A program made the translations under genes and the position numbers. From Acanthacorydalis orientalis (Eukaryota > Arthropoda > Insecta > Megaloptera > Corydalidae), in NCBI GenBank assembly GCA_034766995.1, contig CM068322.1:1419589-1483588 (forward strand): 64,000 bases of DNA. Reading direction: 5' to 3'. Shown piece by piece: positions 1 through 11,203 of the stretch. Under the pieces are notes generated by a model that saw only the letters and a list, made by a program, of their open reading frames with translations, was not told the origin of the DNA and did not search any database. How positions within the stretch are numbered: position 1 is the first letter of the stretch; each line of letters starts with the position of its first letter.

Positions 1-1122
1 AATTCTAATCTTTAATAATATAATATATATTAAATATATATTAAAGCGGAGGAAGGGCGGAAATAAAAAAAATAAGCTAGTTTTATATATTTTTCTCTGT
101 AGTGTTAATACATTCTAATTTGGTAATAGTGAACTGGGATATAATGAATTCATGAATGTACTAAACAAATGTTCACATAAATTATACTTCCAATCAAAAA
201 CTTAAATTAACGGACTCGTTTTACAGATAAACCGATACTCTCGAAGTACGATTTTAATATGTACCTAACTGACGGTAAATCTTATTTTGTTATCAAAAAG
301 TAAATCTCGTTTTCATTACTTTTTATAATTGAATAATAAAAGACATGAATAGTTTAATTATTTTAAAAGATTGCTGTATAATTTTTAATCATTTTTATGT
401 TTTCTGTATTTATTTTTAATATTTTAACTACAGTCATACAAAGTGTTCTTATATGCAAGATAATATGATGAATATGTTTATATTATAAAGTAAGAAAAGA
501 TAATGTGTAGGTAAAATTTACTTATCACTGATATAAGAAGTAACGGTAATAACTACAAAATGTAGTTAATCCTTCAATGGTGACTGCAATCGAGTTCGAC
601 TGCTTATTAAAGGTGCATTATTTTTATTTATTTATTTAGATTAAAATAACTCTAAAGTTTACAAGCGTAAATTTTAAACGTAGTTCTTAAAAAGATGACC
701 GGTAAATATCAAACGTGTATGACAATATAATATAAAAAAGTATATTGACACTTTAATGACCGGGCATGCCAATTAGCGTCCTAAATAAAATTAGCGTTAT
801 CTACCGGGAACGCCAATTGACGTCTTATATGAAATGATCATATGTCCTTAAATTTTCATTTCAATATCTAAATTACTTCAAAATACACAATAATATGAAG
901 AAAACGATCAATGTTTTTCCCATTTTATAAAAATGCCTCCAGTAACAGGTCACAGGTTCATAGTAAAACCGCCCGGTTGATAAAGTGTTAAGAAAACAAA
1001 TATAGTATAAAATACATCTAGCATAATATTCATAGATCATACTACAACATTTACGTCCACAAAAATAAAAAAGTGTAATAAATATTTTTGGATAAAACTC
1101 AACTTATTGTTTTTAAAAATAT

Positions 1123-1128
<6 letters not shown>
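1..1128. other. AT-rich DNA without a recognised gene
   Basis: All frames are broken by frequent stops, and no RNA gene or transposon end was recognised. The stretch around 760-970 is slightly richer in G+C but carries no reading frame I can assign. Confidence 0.5.

Positions 1129-1201
<73 letters not shown>
1129..1201. repeat. (TA)n microsatellite
   Basis: About 36 AT dinucleotides with one GT interruption near 1187. Confidence 0.97.
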
Positions 1202-1342
1202 AACAACTGATTCATCGTTTTGGAAATATATAAAACAAAGACTTGATGTTGATATTCAAAAGTTTCAGCTGAAACCACCAAACTTTTTCATATTAACAAC
1301 ACATTTGAGTTTTCGAAACTTATCGAGAGCGTAGGTTACATA

Positions 1343-1345
<3 letters not shown>

Positions 1346-1385
<40 letters not shown>
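1346..1385. repeat. (TA)n microsatellite
   Basis: About 20 TA units, 80 bp before the left end of the inverted Tc1 remnant. Confidence 0.97.
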
Positions 1386-1387
<2 letters not shown>

Positions 1388-1497
1388 AGAAGAATAAATT
1401 TTAAAGTCATTATATTTGACAGTAAATATATTTATTTTATTATTCTGTGTGTTTTTCATTATTCTGTAGTATGTGTTAAACTAAAGCAAAAAATCTA

Positions 1498-1800
1498 GTT
1501 TTTTGTGTAAAAGTCCCTACTTTTAATAACCTAAGCACATCTGCGTGGCATTGATGAAATTAAATTTAAAATGATGGTTTAGAGTATCTTTAATCATTTA
1601 TTTTTTAATGTTCGAAACAGTTCTCGTCTGTTTCCGAAGCGTTGACCCGCAACTCATCATTTGAGAATCCCCATTGTCTTTTAACCAATCCTTTACCAAT
1701 CCCGATGTGTGTTTTGGGTCATTATTGTGTTAAAATACCTATCAAGACGGCATATTTCATAAAAATCTCATTTCAAAGCATAAAATATCAATTGAACAAC
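1498..1800 (-). pseudogene. Tc1-like transposase fragment, inverted left arm
   Basis: On the minus strand the segment near 1735-1660 translates to NDPKHTSGLVKDWLKDN, the second catalytic block of Tc1 DDE transposases. It then jumps to sequence that aligns with the region after ENLFG in the right arm (about 1675-1620), so roughly 60-80 bp including the third acidic residue is deleted. Downstream sequence follows the 3' end of the right arm with point differences. There is no start codon, no N-terminal DNA-binding domain and no continuous frame. It is a non-functional fragment. Confidence 0.75.
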
Positions 1801-1861
1801 TTGTTCAATTGATAATTTAAGAAAAATGTGGTTTCTTTAAAAATACAAGCCTTTTTTGTAA

Positions 1862-2380
1862 ATGTTTGTTCACAGCAGTGAATTTTTCGCTAGCCTGAAA
1901 CTTCTCAAATCAGTCACAACCAAGCATGGAGGTGGTAGTGTGATGGTTTGGATATGTTTTTTAGCCTGTTGTGTTGATCTTTTTTACGAAATTGAGTGGA
2001 TAATGGATCGTTTCGTATATAAAAACATTTTAGAAATAGAAATGATACCTAATGTCGAGTGGAATATACCTCTTCAATGGCGTTTCAACACGATAATGAC
2101 CCGAAACACACATCGAGTTGATAAAAGATTAGTTAAAAGACAATAGGATCAAGTTCTTGATTGGCCGGCACAATAACCAGACTTGAATTCCATTGAAAAT
2201 CTCTTTGGGGTTCTCAAACGAGTTGCGGGCGAACGCTTTGGAAATAAGCGGGAACTGTTTCAAGCATTAAAAAATAAATCGGAAGAGATACCCGAAACCA
2301 CCATTTTAAATTTAATTTCATCAACGGTACGCAGATATGCTGAAGTTATTGAAAATAGAGGGTTTTACGCAAAGTACTAG
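1862..2380 (+). pseudogene. Tc1-like transposase, C-terminal half, broken
   Basis: The fragment covers the catalytic half of a Tc1-family DDE transposase. It begins before the family block KHGGGSVMVWICF (about 1921-1962). Around 2086-2115 a different frame reads FQHDNDPKHTSS, containing the second catalytic Asp. From about 2158 the sequence reads DWPAQ-stop-PDLNSIENLFG, so a stop stands where Ser is usual, and the third acidic residue (Glu of IENL) is kept. The last 65 residues run to a normal-looking terminus at 2380. The helix-turn-helix domains and the first catalytic Asp are missing, and at least one frameshift and several stops are present. It cannot encode active enzyme. Confidence 0.85.
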
Positions 2381-2417
2381 ATTTGTTGCTTTAGTTTTGC
2401 ACACTCTTATATATTAC

Positions 2418-3572
2418 AGTTACTTGTTTTTGTTATAACTCTAATTTTAATGAATTATTATTATTTTTGAAAAAGTATCATTTTGTTTTTGATTCATTAA
2501 TATATAAGTATGCCTTGTTAATGATAATATAAGTATGCCTACGCCTAATTGGAAGAAAAGATAAATACACTTAAATGTTTAAGTGGAATTTATCGCTTCT
2601 GTTTTGCACAATACTGTATGAAACATTTTTCATTACTCGCTCGCATTACTAGATTTAAGTGACTTAAGTGGAGATATTAACTTCAAGGGTAATTATTTTT
2701 TAAAAAAAATATCCTCTTATAAGAGCATTGCGGACATATAGAAAAGGAATTACAATGCGAGGTTGAGCACCACTAGATTTACTTACACCAGATTTAATGC
2801 TTACGGTGTTTTAATCCATAATTTATATATTTTACTTCTATTATAGAAAACAGCAAAAAAATGTAAGGTATTAAAGCAGATGCAAGGTAAGTTTCGAAAT
2901 ATTTTATTTGAAAAATTAGTTACTTGACATCGGAGTGAAATAATTTATCATCAGAATATGTAACATGATGCAGCTCTAGACAGATATTGTCATGTTAAGC
3001 GAAAACTATCAAACAACCAGTAGTTACTTGCTATTCACTACTGGAAATACGACAATCATTTAAATTAACATAACAATATGTATTAATCAACCTAAGAATT
3101 ATGCAATCACGACTGCAAGTTCACTTTACTATTTTAACTTTCTGTTTTTTTATAAAACTTATTTTACTGTCTGACGTCTAATCAAGAATCCGTAAATGGT
3201 GATTAAGTATGATACTATACATAGAATTTGGTTGACTGTTATTGAATGTTTAAGACATATTTTTTCTCCAATTTATGCAATACAGTTACGAAATTACAAA
3301 AACCTTAAAATTTATTTGGAACGGAATCAATTTACAAAATAATTTATTAACAGTCAAAATATAGTGCAATATTGTTCACATTTGGCACAAATATTCTCAA
3401 ATATTCCTTAAAAAGATTTATCCTTCCTTTCAAATCATGTTGTACGTAGAATTAACGGTAGTATTCAACCGAAATAGCGCTCAGTAGTCTTTGCAAGAAT
3501 TTCAGTTGACCGATAGTGGACAGAGTATTTTTTTAAAAATTTAAGATAACTAAATTATTTTAGTAATATATA
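2418..3572. other. AT-rich DNA without a recognised gene
   Basis: No reading frame of note. The sequence around 2598-2620 (TTGCACAATACTGTATG) resembles an outward-facing Tc1-type terminal repeat, but no matching partner was found. Confidence 0.4.
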
Positions 3573-4860
3573 CCAGCGGGATCTTCTCCCTACTCACTAC
3601 GCTCGTCGACTCCCGGTAGTGTTTACATTACATTCATTACATTCGTTCACCCATTCATTGTACTTACATTCAAAGAAAATAAAAAATACGATATAAAACA
3701 CAAAATATATGTTAATGCATTTATTATTAAAATCATGAAGAAAAAGGAAAATTAAAATCTTAATTTAATTATTCTAACACTTCAGTGTAAATGATGTTTT
3801 TAATTGTTGTGTGTTCATCTGTACACTGAAACCGAATTCCTTGCTTTGGGGTACACCTTGAGAGAGCTACGTATAATTGACAGTGTCTAAAAACAGTGTC
3901 GTCCGAATCTACAAACGAACCTATTTTATCGAACATGTGGCCCTACGATTTGTTGATACTCATAGCAAAAGCTAATTTTACAGAAAATTGTAGACTCTTT
4001 AAGTTCAACGGTACATCGAGATCTCCAGATGTATCGAGTATCATGCGTGGTATATTAACTATCTGGCCCGCGTTATTTCCAGTTAGGATCTCGCAAACTA
4101 AGAAGTTATTCATAATTTTTTTTACAATCAATCTGATACCATAGCACAAACCATCGGTTATGTATAAGTTACATAACAACATAACTATACATCCGACTTT
4201 TAACTGTCATTTACGCAAGGTTTTGGAAATTTATTTCGACACTCTTTTTTTTCTTTGTTAAAATATTTTGACTATTCAGTATGGGGGTACTATACATGGA
4301 TCATACATTTTATAACATAATACCACAAAATAAGATGCTTTTTTCTGATCCGGAATCTCTGTCGAAATGTACTTATCAACGTCATTAACAGTCAGTAGTT
4401 TATTTTGTAAAGTAACAAGTAAGTGCATATGCGGTAAACCTCTCTTCTGAAATTCTGTTGTGTAAACATGAGCGCGTACCGAGCCGAATATTAAAGGAAT
4501 GTCATCTATTAGCAATTGGCATTTTTGCTGGAACAACTGACACACAAATATTGATATGTCCGTCACGGTAGTATTCGGTGGGTAATCTTTTAGGAACCTT
4601 ACTATTTCAGGTCATCTCGGATTACATATCATTTTTATAAATAAATCTGGTCTACTCATTTGTCTTGATATAGCCATGGCATCGTGATATAATGATTGCA
4701 TCGATCGCGAAATTCCTTGAAAGGAAAACAGCAGAATAATGGTCTTACTAATACGGCATTTATCTGACGTATTCAAATTAACTTCTGTTTTTTCTAATTT
4801 CAAAAGACGCCATTTTCGTTCATATTCATTATTCTTATGAGACATTGCTCACATGTAAAA
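3573..4860 (-). mobile_element. Helitron, internally deleted remnant
   Basis: On the minus strand the 3' terminus reads GGGAGAAGATCCCGCTGG followed by T. That is a short GGGA/TCCC stem directly before CTGG, which fits the Helitron 3' rule (hairpin, CTRR, insertion before T). Upstream lie pieces of the Rep (HUH) domain and the helicase C-terminus in the expected order. Three other Helitron ends in the window (19083, 34449, 42579) share the preceding CGAGCG-type segment. The 5' TC terminus was not found, so the upper boundary is only the limit of recognised coding sequence. Confidence 0.75.
3769..4845 (-). pseudogene. Helitron Rep-helicase (RepHel) remnant
   Basis: Read on the minus strand. 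At 4845-4612 is the upstream Rep block ending FSFQGISRSMQSLYHDAMAI...PDLFIKMICNP, then a TGA at about 4612 where Helitrons usually have Trp. The same frame continues at 4566-4276 with FQKRGLPHMHLLV; the HMH is the HUH metal-binding motif of the rolling-circle Rep nuclease. The rest of Rep (including the tyrosine region) and most of the PIF1-type helicase are missing. From about 4190 the helicase C-terminus resumes (GIRLIVKKIMNN, then LAFAMSINKS) and ends with HCQLYVALSRC and a stop at 3769. A full RepHel is well over 1,000 residues; under a third survives. Non-functional. Confidence 0.85.
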
Positions 4861-5255
4861 AAAATACCATCTCTATCAAGAATTAAGTAGCTATAAATAC
4901 GCGAATAACACACATAGTATAATACATTTCATTTTATAGACATTTTAACTCAAGTATTTATTATTAAACAATAAGTCGTTGTTATACAAGCGGTTACTAA
5001 GCAACAGTTATATATACATATACATCTCTCTCTTTCTCTCTCAACTCTCACAGTCGAAATGTGCAAGTTGATATGTATAGTCGTACGTTTTATTGTGGTT
5101 GCTATGATACCAATATCATTATTTGTAATTCATGTAACTCCGGATGTCACCGTTGATAATAAAATTAATGCGAAATCTCTACACGTTTTTTGTTCAATAT
5201 TTTGTTAATTTTGTTCAGTTTTGTTGATATATATATATGTATGTATGTGTGTGTA

Positions 5256-6496
5256 TGAGAATATAGTGATAATTATCTATGTTTGACAAGAGATGACACC
5301 ACTGATATCAAACTGTAATACCTTTAACGGAATTATCTTTCAAACTACTGCTGTTAATGTTTGAGTACACCACATCAATTAACTTAGACTCGACAACCAT
5401 TCGAAGTAAACATTTATTGCTCTTTTTTAACTATGGAAAAAAATCGGTATCGGTCAGTGATTATATTTCTGTTTTTGGATGAGAAAACGGAGAAATTAAA
5501 AAAAAGTTACACACTGTCTACGGGAACTCTACACCTTCGATGACAACCGTCAAATATTGGTTCAATGAATTTAAACGTGTTCGTACACGCGTTTATGATG
5601 AAGAACGTCCAGGTCGTCCAATTGAGGTGACTAATGAAGAGATGATTGGAAAAATCCATGATATTGTTTTAAATGATCGTAGAATCAAAATGGATGAGAC
5701 AGTTGAGATAACGTGTACGGAACATCTTACACGAACATTTGCATATAAAAAAGATATCCACCAGGTAGGTGCCGCGTTGGATCACAAACAACCAAAAACG
5801 CATTCCCATGAACATTTCAAAGCGTTGTTGAACGATGTTTAAACGTAATCCAAATGAATTTTTGCGTCGATAGATAACCATGGATGAAACATGGATCCAT
5901 CCCATACACATGAAACGAAAGAGCAGTCAAAACAATGGACTTCTCCCCGTGAATATCCACTAAAAAGGGTAAAAGTCATTGAATTATCTGAAAAGGTTAT
6001 GATGACGAATATTGCTAATGGACTATCTTTAAAAAAGGAAAACATTAAGAGGAGCCTAGTGTGCATCATTATTGGACGTGCTGAATGATAAAACAAAAAA
6101 AAGTTCTTATTTCACAAAGAAAAAAAATGCTTCTCCATCACAACAATGCACCGGCATACAAATTAATAATTGCGATAGCAAGATCTCATAAATTTCAATA
6201 AGAAATACTACCATATTCTCCAGATTTAGCAGTCAGACTTCTGCCTTTTTCATGTTTCCAAACTTCAAGAAATGGCTCGGAACTAAAAGATTTTCATTAA
6301 ATACGGAATAATCCCTACTGTAAATGGCTATTTTGTGGAGATTGACAAATCGTACTATTCGGAAGGGATAAAAAAAAATCGAAATGCGTTGGACTAAGTA
6401 AATCGAATTAAAAGGAGAGTACGTTGAAAAATAAAAACAATTTACTCAAAAAAATATGTTTCTTGTCAAACACAGGGATTTATCACTGTACCCTCA
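5256..6496 (+). mobile_element. mariner element, degenerate full-length copy (mariner-1)
   Basis: Imperfect terminal inverted repeats of about 35 bp bound the element. The left end (5256-5290) contains AGTGATAA and TGTTTGACAAGA, and the reverse complement of 6462-6496 contains the same blocks. The length of about 1.24 kb is typical of mariner. Both ends lie in TA/TG simple repeats, consistent with mariner insertion at TA. The transposase is broken, so this is an old immobile copy. Confidence 0.8.
5433..6412 (+). pseudogene. mariner transposase, degenerate
   Basis: The start codon at 5433 opens with MEKNRYRSVIIFLFL, a typical mariner N-terminus. After a frameshift the DNA-binding region continues as WFNEFKR...DEERPGRPIE (5553-5628). 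The segment covering the end of the second helix-turn-helix and the linker is shortened. The first catalytic block is present as MDETWIH (about 5880). The second reads LLHHNNAPA near 6130, with Asn where the catalytic Asp belongs. The third block near 6215 reads YSPDLA followed by RLLPF, so the final Asp is also lost. With the frameshifts and stops, the product would be inactive. Its sequence style is close to the fragment at 17455-17980. Confidence 0.85.
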
Positions 6497-6498
6497 TG

Positions 6499-6506
6499 TG
6501 TATATG

Positions 6507-6543
<37 letters not shown>

Positions 6544-6551
6544 CTGTGTGC

Positions 6552-6593
<42 letters not shown>
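6499..6593. repeat. (TA)n-(TG)n-(TA)n compound microsatellite
   Basis: TA units flank a TG-rich core (6525-6560). It starts within 3 bp of the right end of mariner-1. Confidence 0.95.
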
Positions 6594-6595
<2 letters not shown>

Positions 6596-7680
6596 TTAAA
6601 AATTTTGGTCACTAGAGGACAACAGTTTACAAATGAAATGAAATTAATTATATGTTATTTATAGTAGTTACTGTACCTTCTGACTTTCGTATTTTAAGAT
6701 ATATTAAAAAAAATAAATTAATAAAAGTATGACAAAATTGAATAACAGTTACTTACTGGTTAAGTTCTCAGCTAAATTAGCAACACTCAGCTACTATTTA
6801 AAATAAAACTTAAACATGGAGAGTAAGTTCGATCAAATTACATAAAAAAAAATGCTACGTCACCGGTAATCATCTTAAGGTGTTCTTTACAACAGAATTC
6901 TGCTTGTACATTAATATATACCTTTATACCAGTAAGAACAGTTACATACAAGAAATTATACATTTTTTGCTCTTAGATTTCTTTCAAAATATCAAATTAA
7001 CTCACATTAATTCAATAGTAATCGGTTTGTTAATCGTTATTTAATGAATTAAAAAAACACATGTGGAAACAAAATTCATTTCTTTCTATTTCATTTCATG
7101 ATTTTAATTATTTCCGTGACATATCTTTTAAATTCAATTGTTTACAAAAGGTATCATACTTTTTTTTTAATATTATCGACATACTATACAATAATACACT
7201 TATCTTTTACAACAAATGTTTTAATTACTACAAACCTAGAAAATAATCATAGGATATGTTACAGAATATACAATAAGAAAGCACAATGCTATTTTTTATC
7301 AGAATACATGCACAAATTAAGAGTATTTTGAATTATAACATTTCAAGACAGTAATCTGCATTAATGTAAATTATCAGTTGATCTCAATTTATAGTTTAGA
7401 ATTTTTTATTTCAACGAGTATATAGTATATTTTGATTCTTAACGGATAAAATGATCTTTGGCCTTAATTAAGTTATGAATATATAATTAATAAGATAATT
7501 AAAATTTAAACTTTTAATTATATACATTTAATGCATAATAATTTATGCAAATTATTGTACCAAAACCAAATATAGGTTTATATGCCAAAAAATCATATAA
7601 ATGATAATCGTTTTAATTAACGAGAATTAAATAGTTTGGAATAATTTTTTAATCATGCCTTACTATAATCAATATCCGTT

Positions 7681-7682
<2 letters not shown>
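6594..7682. other. AT-rich DNA without a recognised gene
   Basis: Only short chance reading frames of low-complexity composition; no transposon end or RNA gene was recognised. Confidence 0.4.

Positions 7683-7729
<47 letters not shown>
7683..7729. repeat. (TA)n microsatellite
   Basis: About 23 TA units, ending two bases before the terminal repeat of mariner A. Four more TA units lie on the far side of that element at 9004. Confidence 0.97.
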
Positions 7730-7730
<1 letters not shown>

Positions 7731-9003
7731 TTAGGTAACTAAGAAAGTTCTGTCGTTTTTGAATTGAGAAAAAACAATTGTGTATTTTTACATAAAATAA
7801 CTTTATTCATCAAAATATCCACCTTCGCATTGAACAACCCTTTCTCGACAGGAAGATAATTTATAAATTCCATTTTTATAAAACTGATTATTTTTATTTT
7901 CAAAAAATGTAGACACCTCCATTTTTAACTCTTCTCCATTATTAAACTGTCTACCAGGCATATGATTTTCCAAAGATAAAAACAGGTGATAATCTGATGT
8001 AGATATGCTTAGGGAAGACGGGGGATGGGGAGGAACTCCCACCCTAAATTCGTAATTTTTGTTCTGGTCTCTACTGCGTTATCTTGCAAAACTAAACCTT
8101 TTTTACGATTTACAAGTGCTGCCTGTTTTTGTTGCACTGCATCGTGTGTTCGTGTGTGCACTGCAATCGTTGGAGTTATTCACTATAAATATTTACCGTG
8201 AGAGTTTGACTTACTCGTAGATATTCATGGTGAATAATTCCTTTTGAAGTCCACCAAACACAGAGAATTTTCATGGTGTTAACTTTCCTTTAGGACTTTG
8301 TGGGGCAGGATATCTTAATGAAAGCCAGTAGTGAGTACGTTTGTAGTTGGAATACATAATCCATTTTTCAGTGATCAAAATTTGATCCAAAAAGTTCTCT
8401 AATTTTAGTCATGAAATAAGAGATGTACAGATTGTAAGACGCTATAATTTGTTGTTGGGATTTAATTCGTGTGATACCCATTTACCTAATTTCCACCTCT
8501 TTCCTATTTTGTGTAAATGCTTCCGTACTGTTTCATCACTTTGGACAATTCTGCAAGCTGTTGAGAAGTTAAACTGGAATTTGTTTCAATCATTGTCTCC
8601 GATTCGTCGATATTTAAATTTGATGGCCTGCCTGATTTGGTCTTGTCTTTAATGGATTCATCCCCGGCAGAAATGTTTTTAAACCATCTCTGAGCCGTTC
8701 TTGATATAATTGTCTTTTCTCCAAACGCATACAATTTTTTTTTGTAGTTTCTGTAGCGTTAGTTCGATGTTTAAATTCATAAAGCAAAATACACGTATTA
8801 CATTATTTTTCACGGGCATTTTTAGGGTTACAATTATGTTGTAAATTAAAGTTAACAGTTCGAGATTCATTCAACAATTAACAGTAAAACACAAGATCAT
8901 ATAACTGATAAACAATTCTTTGAATTTTATCTGATAACAAGTGTAAACAATTCATTGAATTATTGTACGTTATAACAACGACAGAACTGTCTTGCTTCCC
9001 TAA
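7731..9003 (-). mobile_element. mariner A, degenerate full-length copy
   Basis: Terminal inverted repeats begin TTAGGTAACTAAGAAAG at 7731 and, on the other strand, TTAGGGAAGCAAGACAG at 9003. Both run into GTTCTGTCG, giving about 27 bp with few mismatches. The element is 1,273 bp, standard for mariner, with the transposase read leftward. TA repeats flank both sides. Mariner B (49239) carries the same end TTAGGTAATCAAGAAAG and a homologous transposase, so A and B are two copies of one family. Confidence 0.88.
7803..8819 (-). pseudogene. mariner A transposase, degenerate
   Basis: The start at 8819 (MPVKNNVIRVF) aligns with the start of copy B at 49415. The N-terminal block RTAQRWFKNISAGDESIKD and the GRPSNLNIDE stretch (8734-8590) belong to the helix-turn-helix region. 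The first catalytic motif should read TGDEKW but here reads ITEKW, so Gly-Asp is missing. The second motif is VLQDNA with the following residues deleted. The third, TSDYHLF (about 7990), is intact. The C-terminus ends ...GGYFDE with a stop at 7803. Several frameshifts are required. Loss of the first catalytic Asp makes it inactive. Confidence 0.85.
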
Positions 9004-9033
9004 TATATATAATTTTCGCATTTATAAAATACA

Positions 9034-9072
9034 ATGGATTTTAATCAAATGTCCATTTTGATTAAAATCCAT
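9034..9072. repeat. perfect 16-bp inverted repeat (stem-loop)
   Basis: ATGGATTTTAATCAAA at 9034-9049 is the exact reverse complement of 9057-9072, with a 7-base loop. It lies 30 bp outside mariner A and has no poly-T tract, so it does not resemble a terminator. Confidence 0.9.
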
Positions 9073-9260
9073 ATAGAGTAATATCTAGATAGAGTAGGCA
9101 GTATTTTATTTGTTTGGAATTCGGGATGTACCCAATTTTACAACAATGTGGTTTTGTTTTTTGAAAAAATATTTGTATTTTCATTAATATTTTAATTTTT
9201 GTAAATTAAATCATAATAAGTCTAAAAAACAGTTCTGATGCTGTAACACATTCACTTTTA

Positions 9261-9520
9261 CAATTGAATTATTTTCTCATTCCACAAACCACAAATCTTT
9301 TTTCCGATCTAAAATATTAAATATATTACTATTGACTATTTTTGATATATATAGTAAAATATGTGTGTGTAATAAAGTTTTTTGAACGTTAACGCTGTGT
9401 GGGTGTTGGAGTTACCTTCGAAATACGCATAAGCAACAATCAAAAATAATCAAATAATAATTCAATGAATATTATCCAGCAAAAAAGTGTGTGGTTTGGG
9501 GAGTAAGAAAATTTTTTTGT
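9261..9520. mobile_element. hairpin MITE, copy M1
   Basis: A non-coding element of about 260 bp whose two halves are imperfect reverse complements. The left arm begins near TTTTCTCATTCCACAAACC (9272) and the right arm, read on the minus strand from 9520, near TTTTCTTACTCCCCAAACC. The match continues for about 75 bp through an ATTTTTGAT segment. The arms resemble those of M2, M3 and M4, so they form one dispersed family. It has no coding capacity, and the parent transposon is unknown. Confidence 0.65.
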
Positions 9521-9691
9521 TGAGAAAGTAATGAACATAATTTACAAAATTAAACAATATTTTGTAATCAATTCCAACTTTTTTGAAATTTCGTATCAGT
9601 GTCTATATTAAGTCTTTATATACGTATTGAATTAATACAAATGGAAAAATGGAATAATGTAATTTTTATGATGAGAAAGTCTAACATTTTT

Positions 9692-9693
<2 letters not shown>

Positions 9694-9751
<58 letters not shown>
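9694..9751. repeat. (TA)n microsatellite
   Basis: About 28 TA units without interruption; flanks are plain AT-rich DNA. Confidence 0.97.
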
Positions 9752-9754
<3 letters not shown>

Positions 9755-10350
9755 AAAAAATATAAATTTTAGGACATTGTTTTTATTTCGGCTATAGAAA
9801 TTTTCTTAGATGAATGATAAATCACAGGTTATTTAATATGTCTTTGTTTATTTAACTTGAAAAACACGACAGTGCATAAAGGGTTAAGCTAAATTTACAT
9901 AGTTTAAAAATTACAATGAATCAATATGAATCCTATGATAAAAACATGTTTTTCTTTTTTTAAGCATATCTGCATTCTAATTTTCGCAATTAGTGTATTT
10001 ATTCTCTAAATTTTTATTATATCACGACTATTTTTATCCAGTACAAACAATTTTAGAAACACTTTTTCGTATATTTTGAGAGTTACATCATAAAAGTATT
10101 ACAAATTGCATTTCTTTATCAATAGCAAGATTAAAACATTATTTTATTAATATAATTTATTTAGCGTTCTCTATTACATGTGTCGCACAAACAACTTCTA
10201 TTATATTCCTAGTATAAAGGCCATCAAAACTGACAGGAAAATAGAACGAATAGTTTCCAGGAAGTTCGCTAAATGGTGGCCTACGGCCACGTTGCGGACA
10301 AAGTGACGAAAAACGTAGGTTTTTATTATTACAAAATAAATAATAAAATA

Positions 10351-10383
10351 ATACATATATATATACATATATATATATAAATA

Positions 10384-10424
<41 letters not shown>

Positions 10425-10432
10425 ATATATAA
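10351..10432. repeat. interrupted (TA)n microsatellite
   Basis: TA units with C and G interruptions near 10365 and 10390, followed by TATAATATA. Confidence 0.95.
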
Positions 10433-10566
10433 CTGGATAACTTATTTAAAGTACAGAAATTTTACAGGTATGTCTGAATTAAAAAAAAGTTTCTTAGTGT
10501 TTCTTAATTTTTTATTATGATTTTAATAATACATATTGACAGACGATCAAAAAAATGTTTATATAC

Positions 10567-11157
10567 ATAAATAAATGTATATATACATACATATACGTAT
10601 GTGTGTGTGTATGTGTGGGTGTTATATATAGAGAAAGAAAGAGAGGGAGACAGATAGAGAATAGAATTCATTTAAAGTAACACATTTGAATATGGCGAAA
10701 ATTTTAATTGTAACACCAAATAAAAAATTAAAAAAAAATGTAATTAAAAATGTAAATTAAAATTGTACAATAAGTTTGAAAAGTAATTTACATTCTTAAT
10801 AAATTAGAAATAAATGTAAATTATGGCAAATAAGTACACATCAACTATTTTTATTTTATTGCTCCATTGTGTTTATAAATTATAAAATTGAAATTTTCAC
10901 AATTAATTTTTTATAGCTATCTAATCAAGTATTAAGACACTTCTTACCTAACTGTAATTTAATATGATTAAACATATCTAGTATTGAATTTGATTGGCAT
11001 CAAAATGTAGACGAAGCTATTTTCGAATGGCTTAAAAAAATTGGTAATTTCCATATTTCTGCTTCTTTAGTTTGAAGCCATTTCACAACAGCATCTAAAT
11101 GATTTTTACTCTCTATCTGTCTCTTTCTTTCTCTCTCTATATATAAAACAAGCACAT

Positions 11158-11200
<43 letters not shown>
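10567..11200. repeat. foldback repeat with TG/GA-rich arms
   Basis: The left arm (10600-10690) carries a TG run, then TATATATAGAGA, a GA-rich block and CAGATAGAGA. The reverse complement of 11105-11180 carries the same blocks in the same order. The arms are at least 80 bp, and the roughly 450-bp interior is AT-rich with no reading frame. This could be a MITE or two inverted insertions of a repeat that includes microsatellite sequence. No target duplication was identified. Confidence 0.5.
11156..11200. repeat. (CA)n-(TA)n microsatellite
   Basis: About seven CA units run into 15 TA units; this forms the outer tip of the right foldback arm. Confidence 0.95.

Positions 11201-11203
<3 letters not shown>

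Larger units (their letters stand above)
1465..2417. mobile_element. Tc1-like element, head-to-head inverted remnant
   Basis: The two ends read inward as nearly the same sequence. 1471-1500 on the plus strand (AACTAAAGCAA core) matches the reverse complement of 2376-2405. The match continues through transposase coding sequence: the minus strand of about 1800-1465 aligns with the plus strand of about 2020-2417. Both arms therefore derive from the 3' half of a Tc1-like transposon and face away from each other. A 27-bp near-palindrome with one central mismatch (1787-1813) lies at the presumed junction. The left arm lacks the segment between the DNDPKHT motif and the ENL(W/F)G region. A normal Tc1 has one gene between short inverted repeats; this is a rearranged, dead copy. 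Confidence 0.75.
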
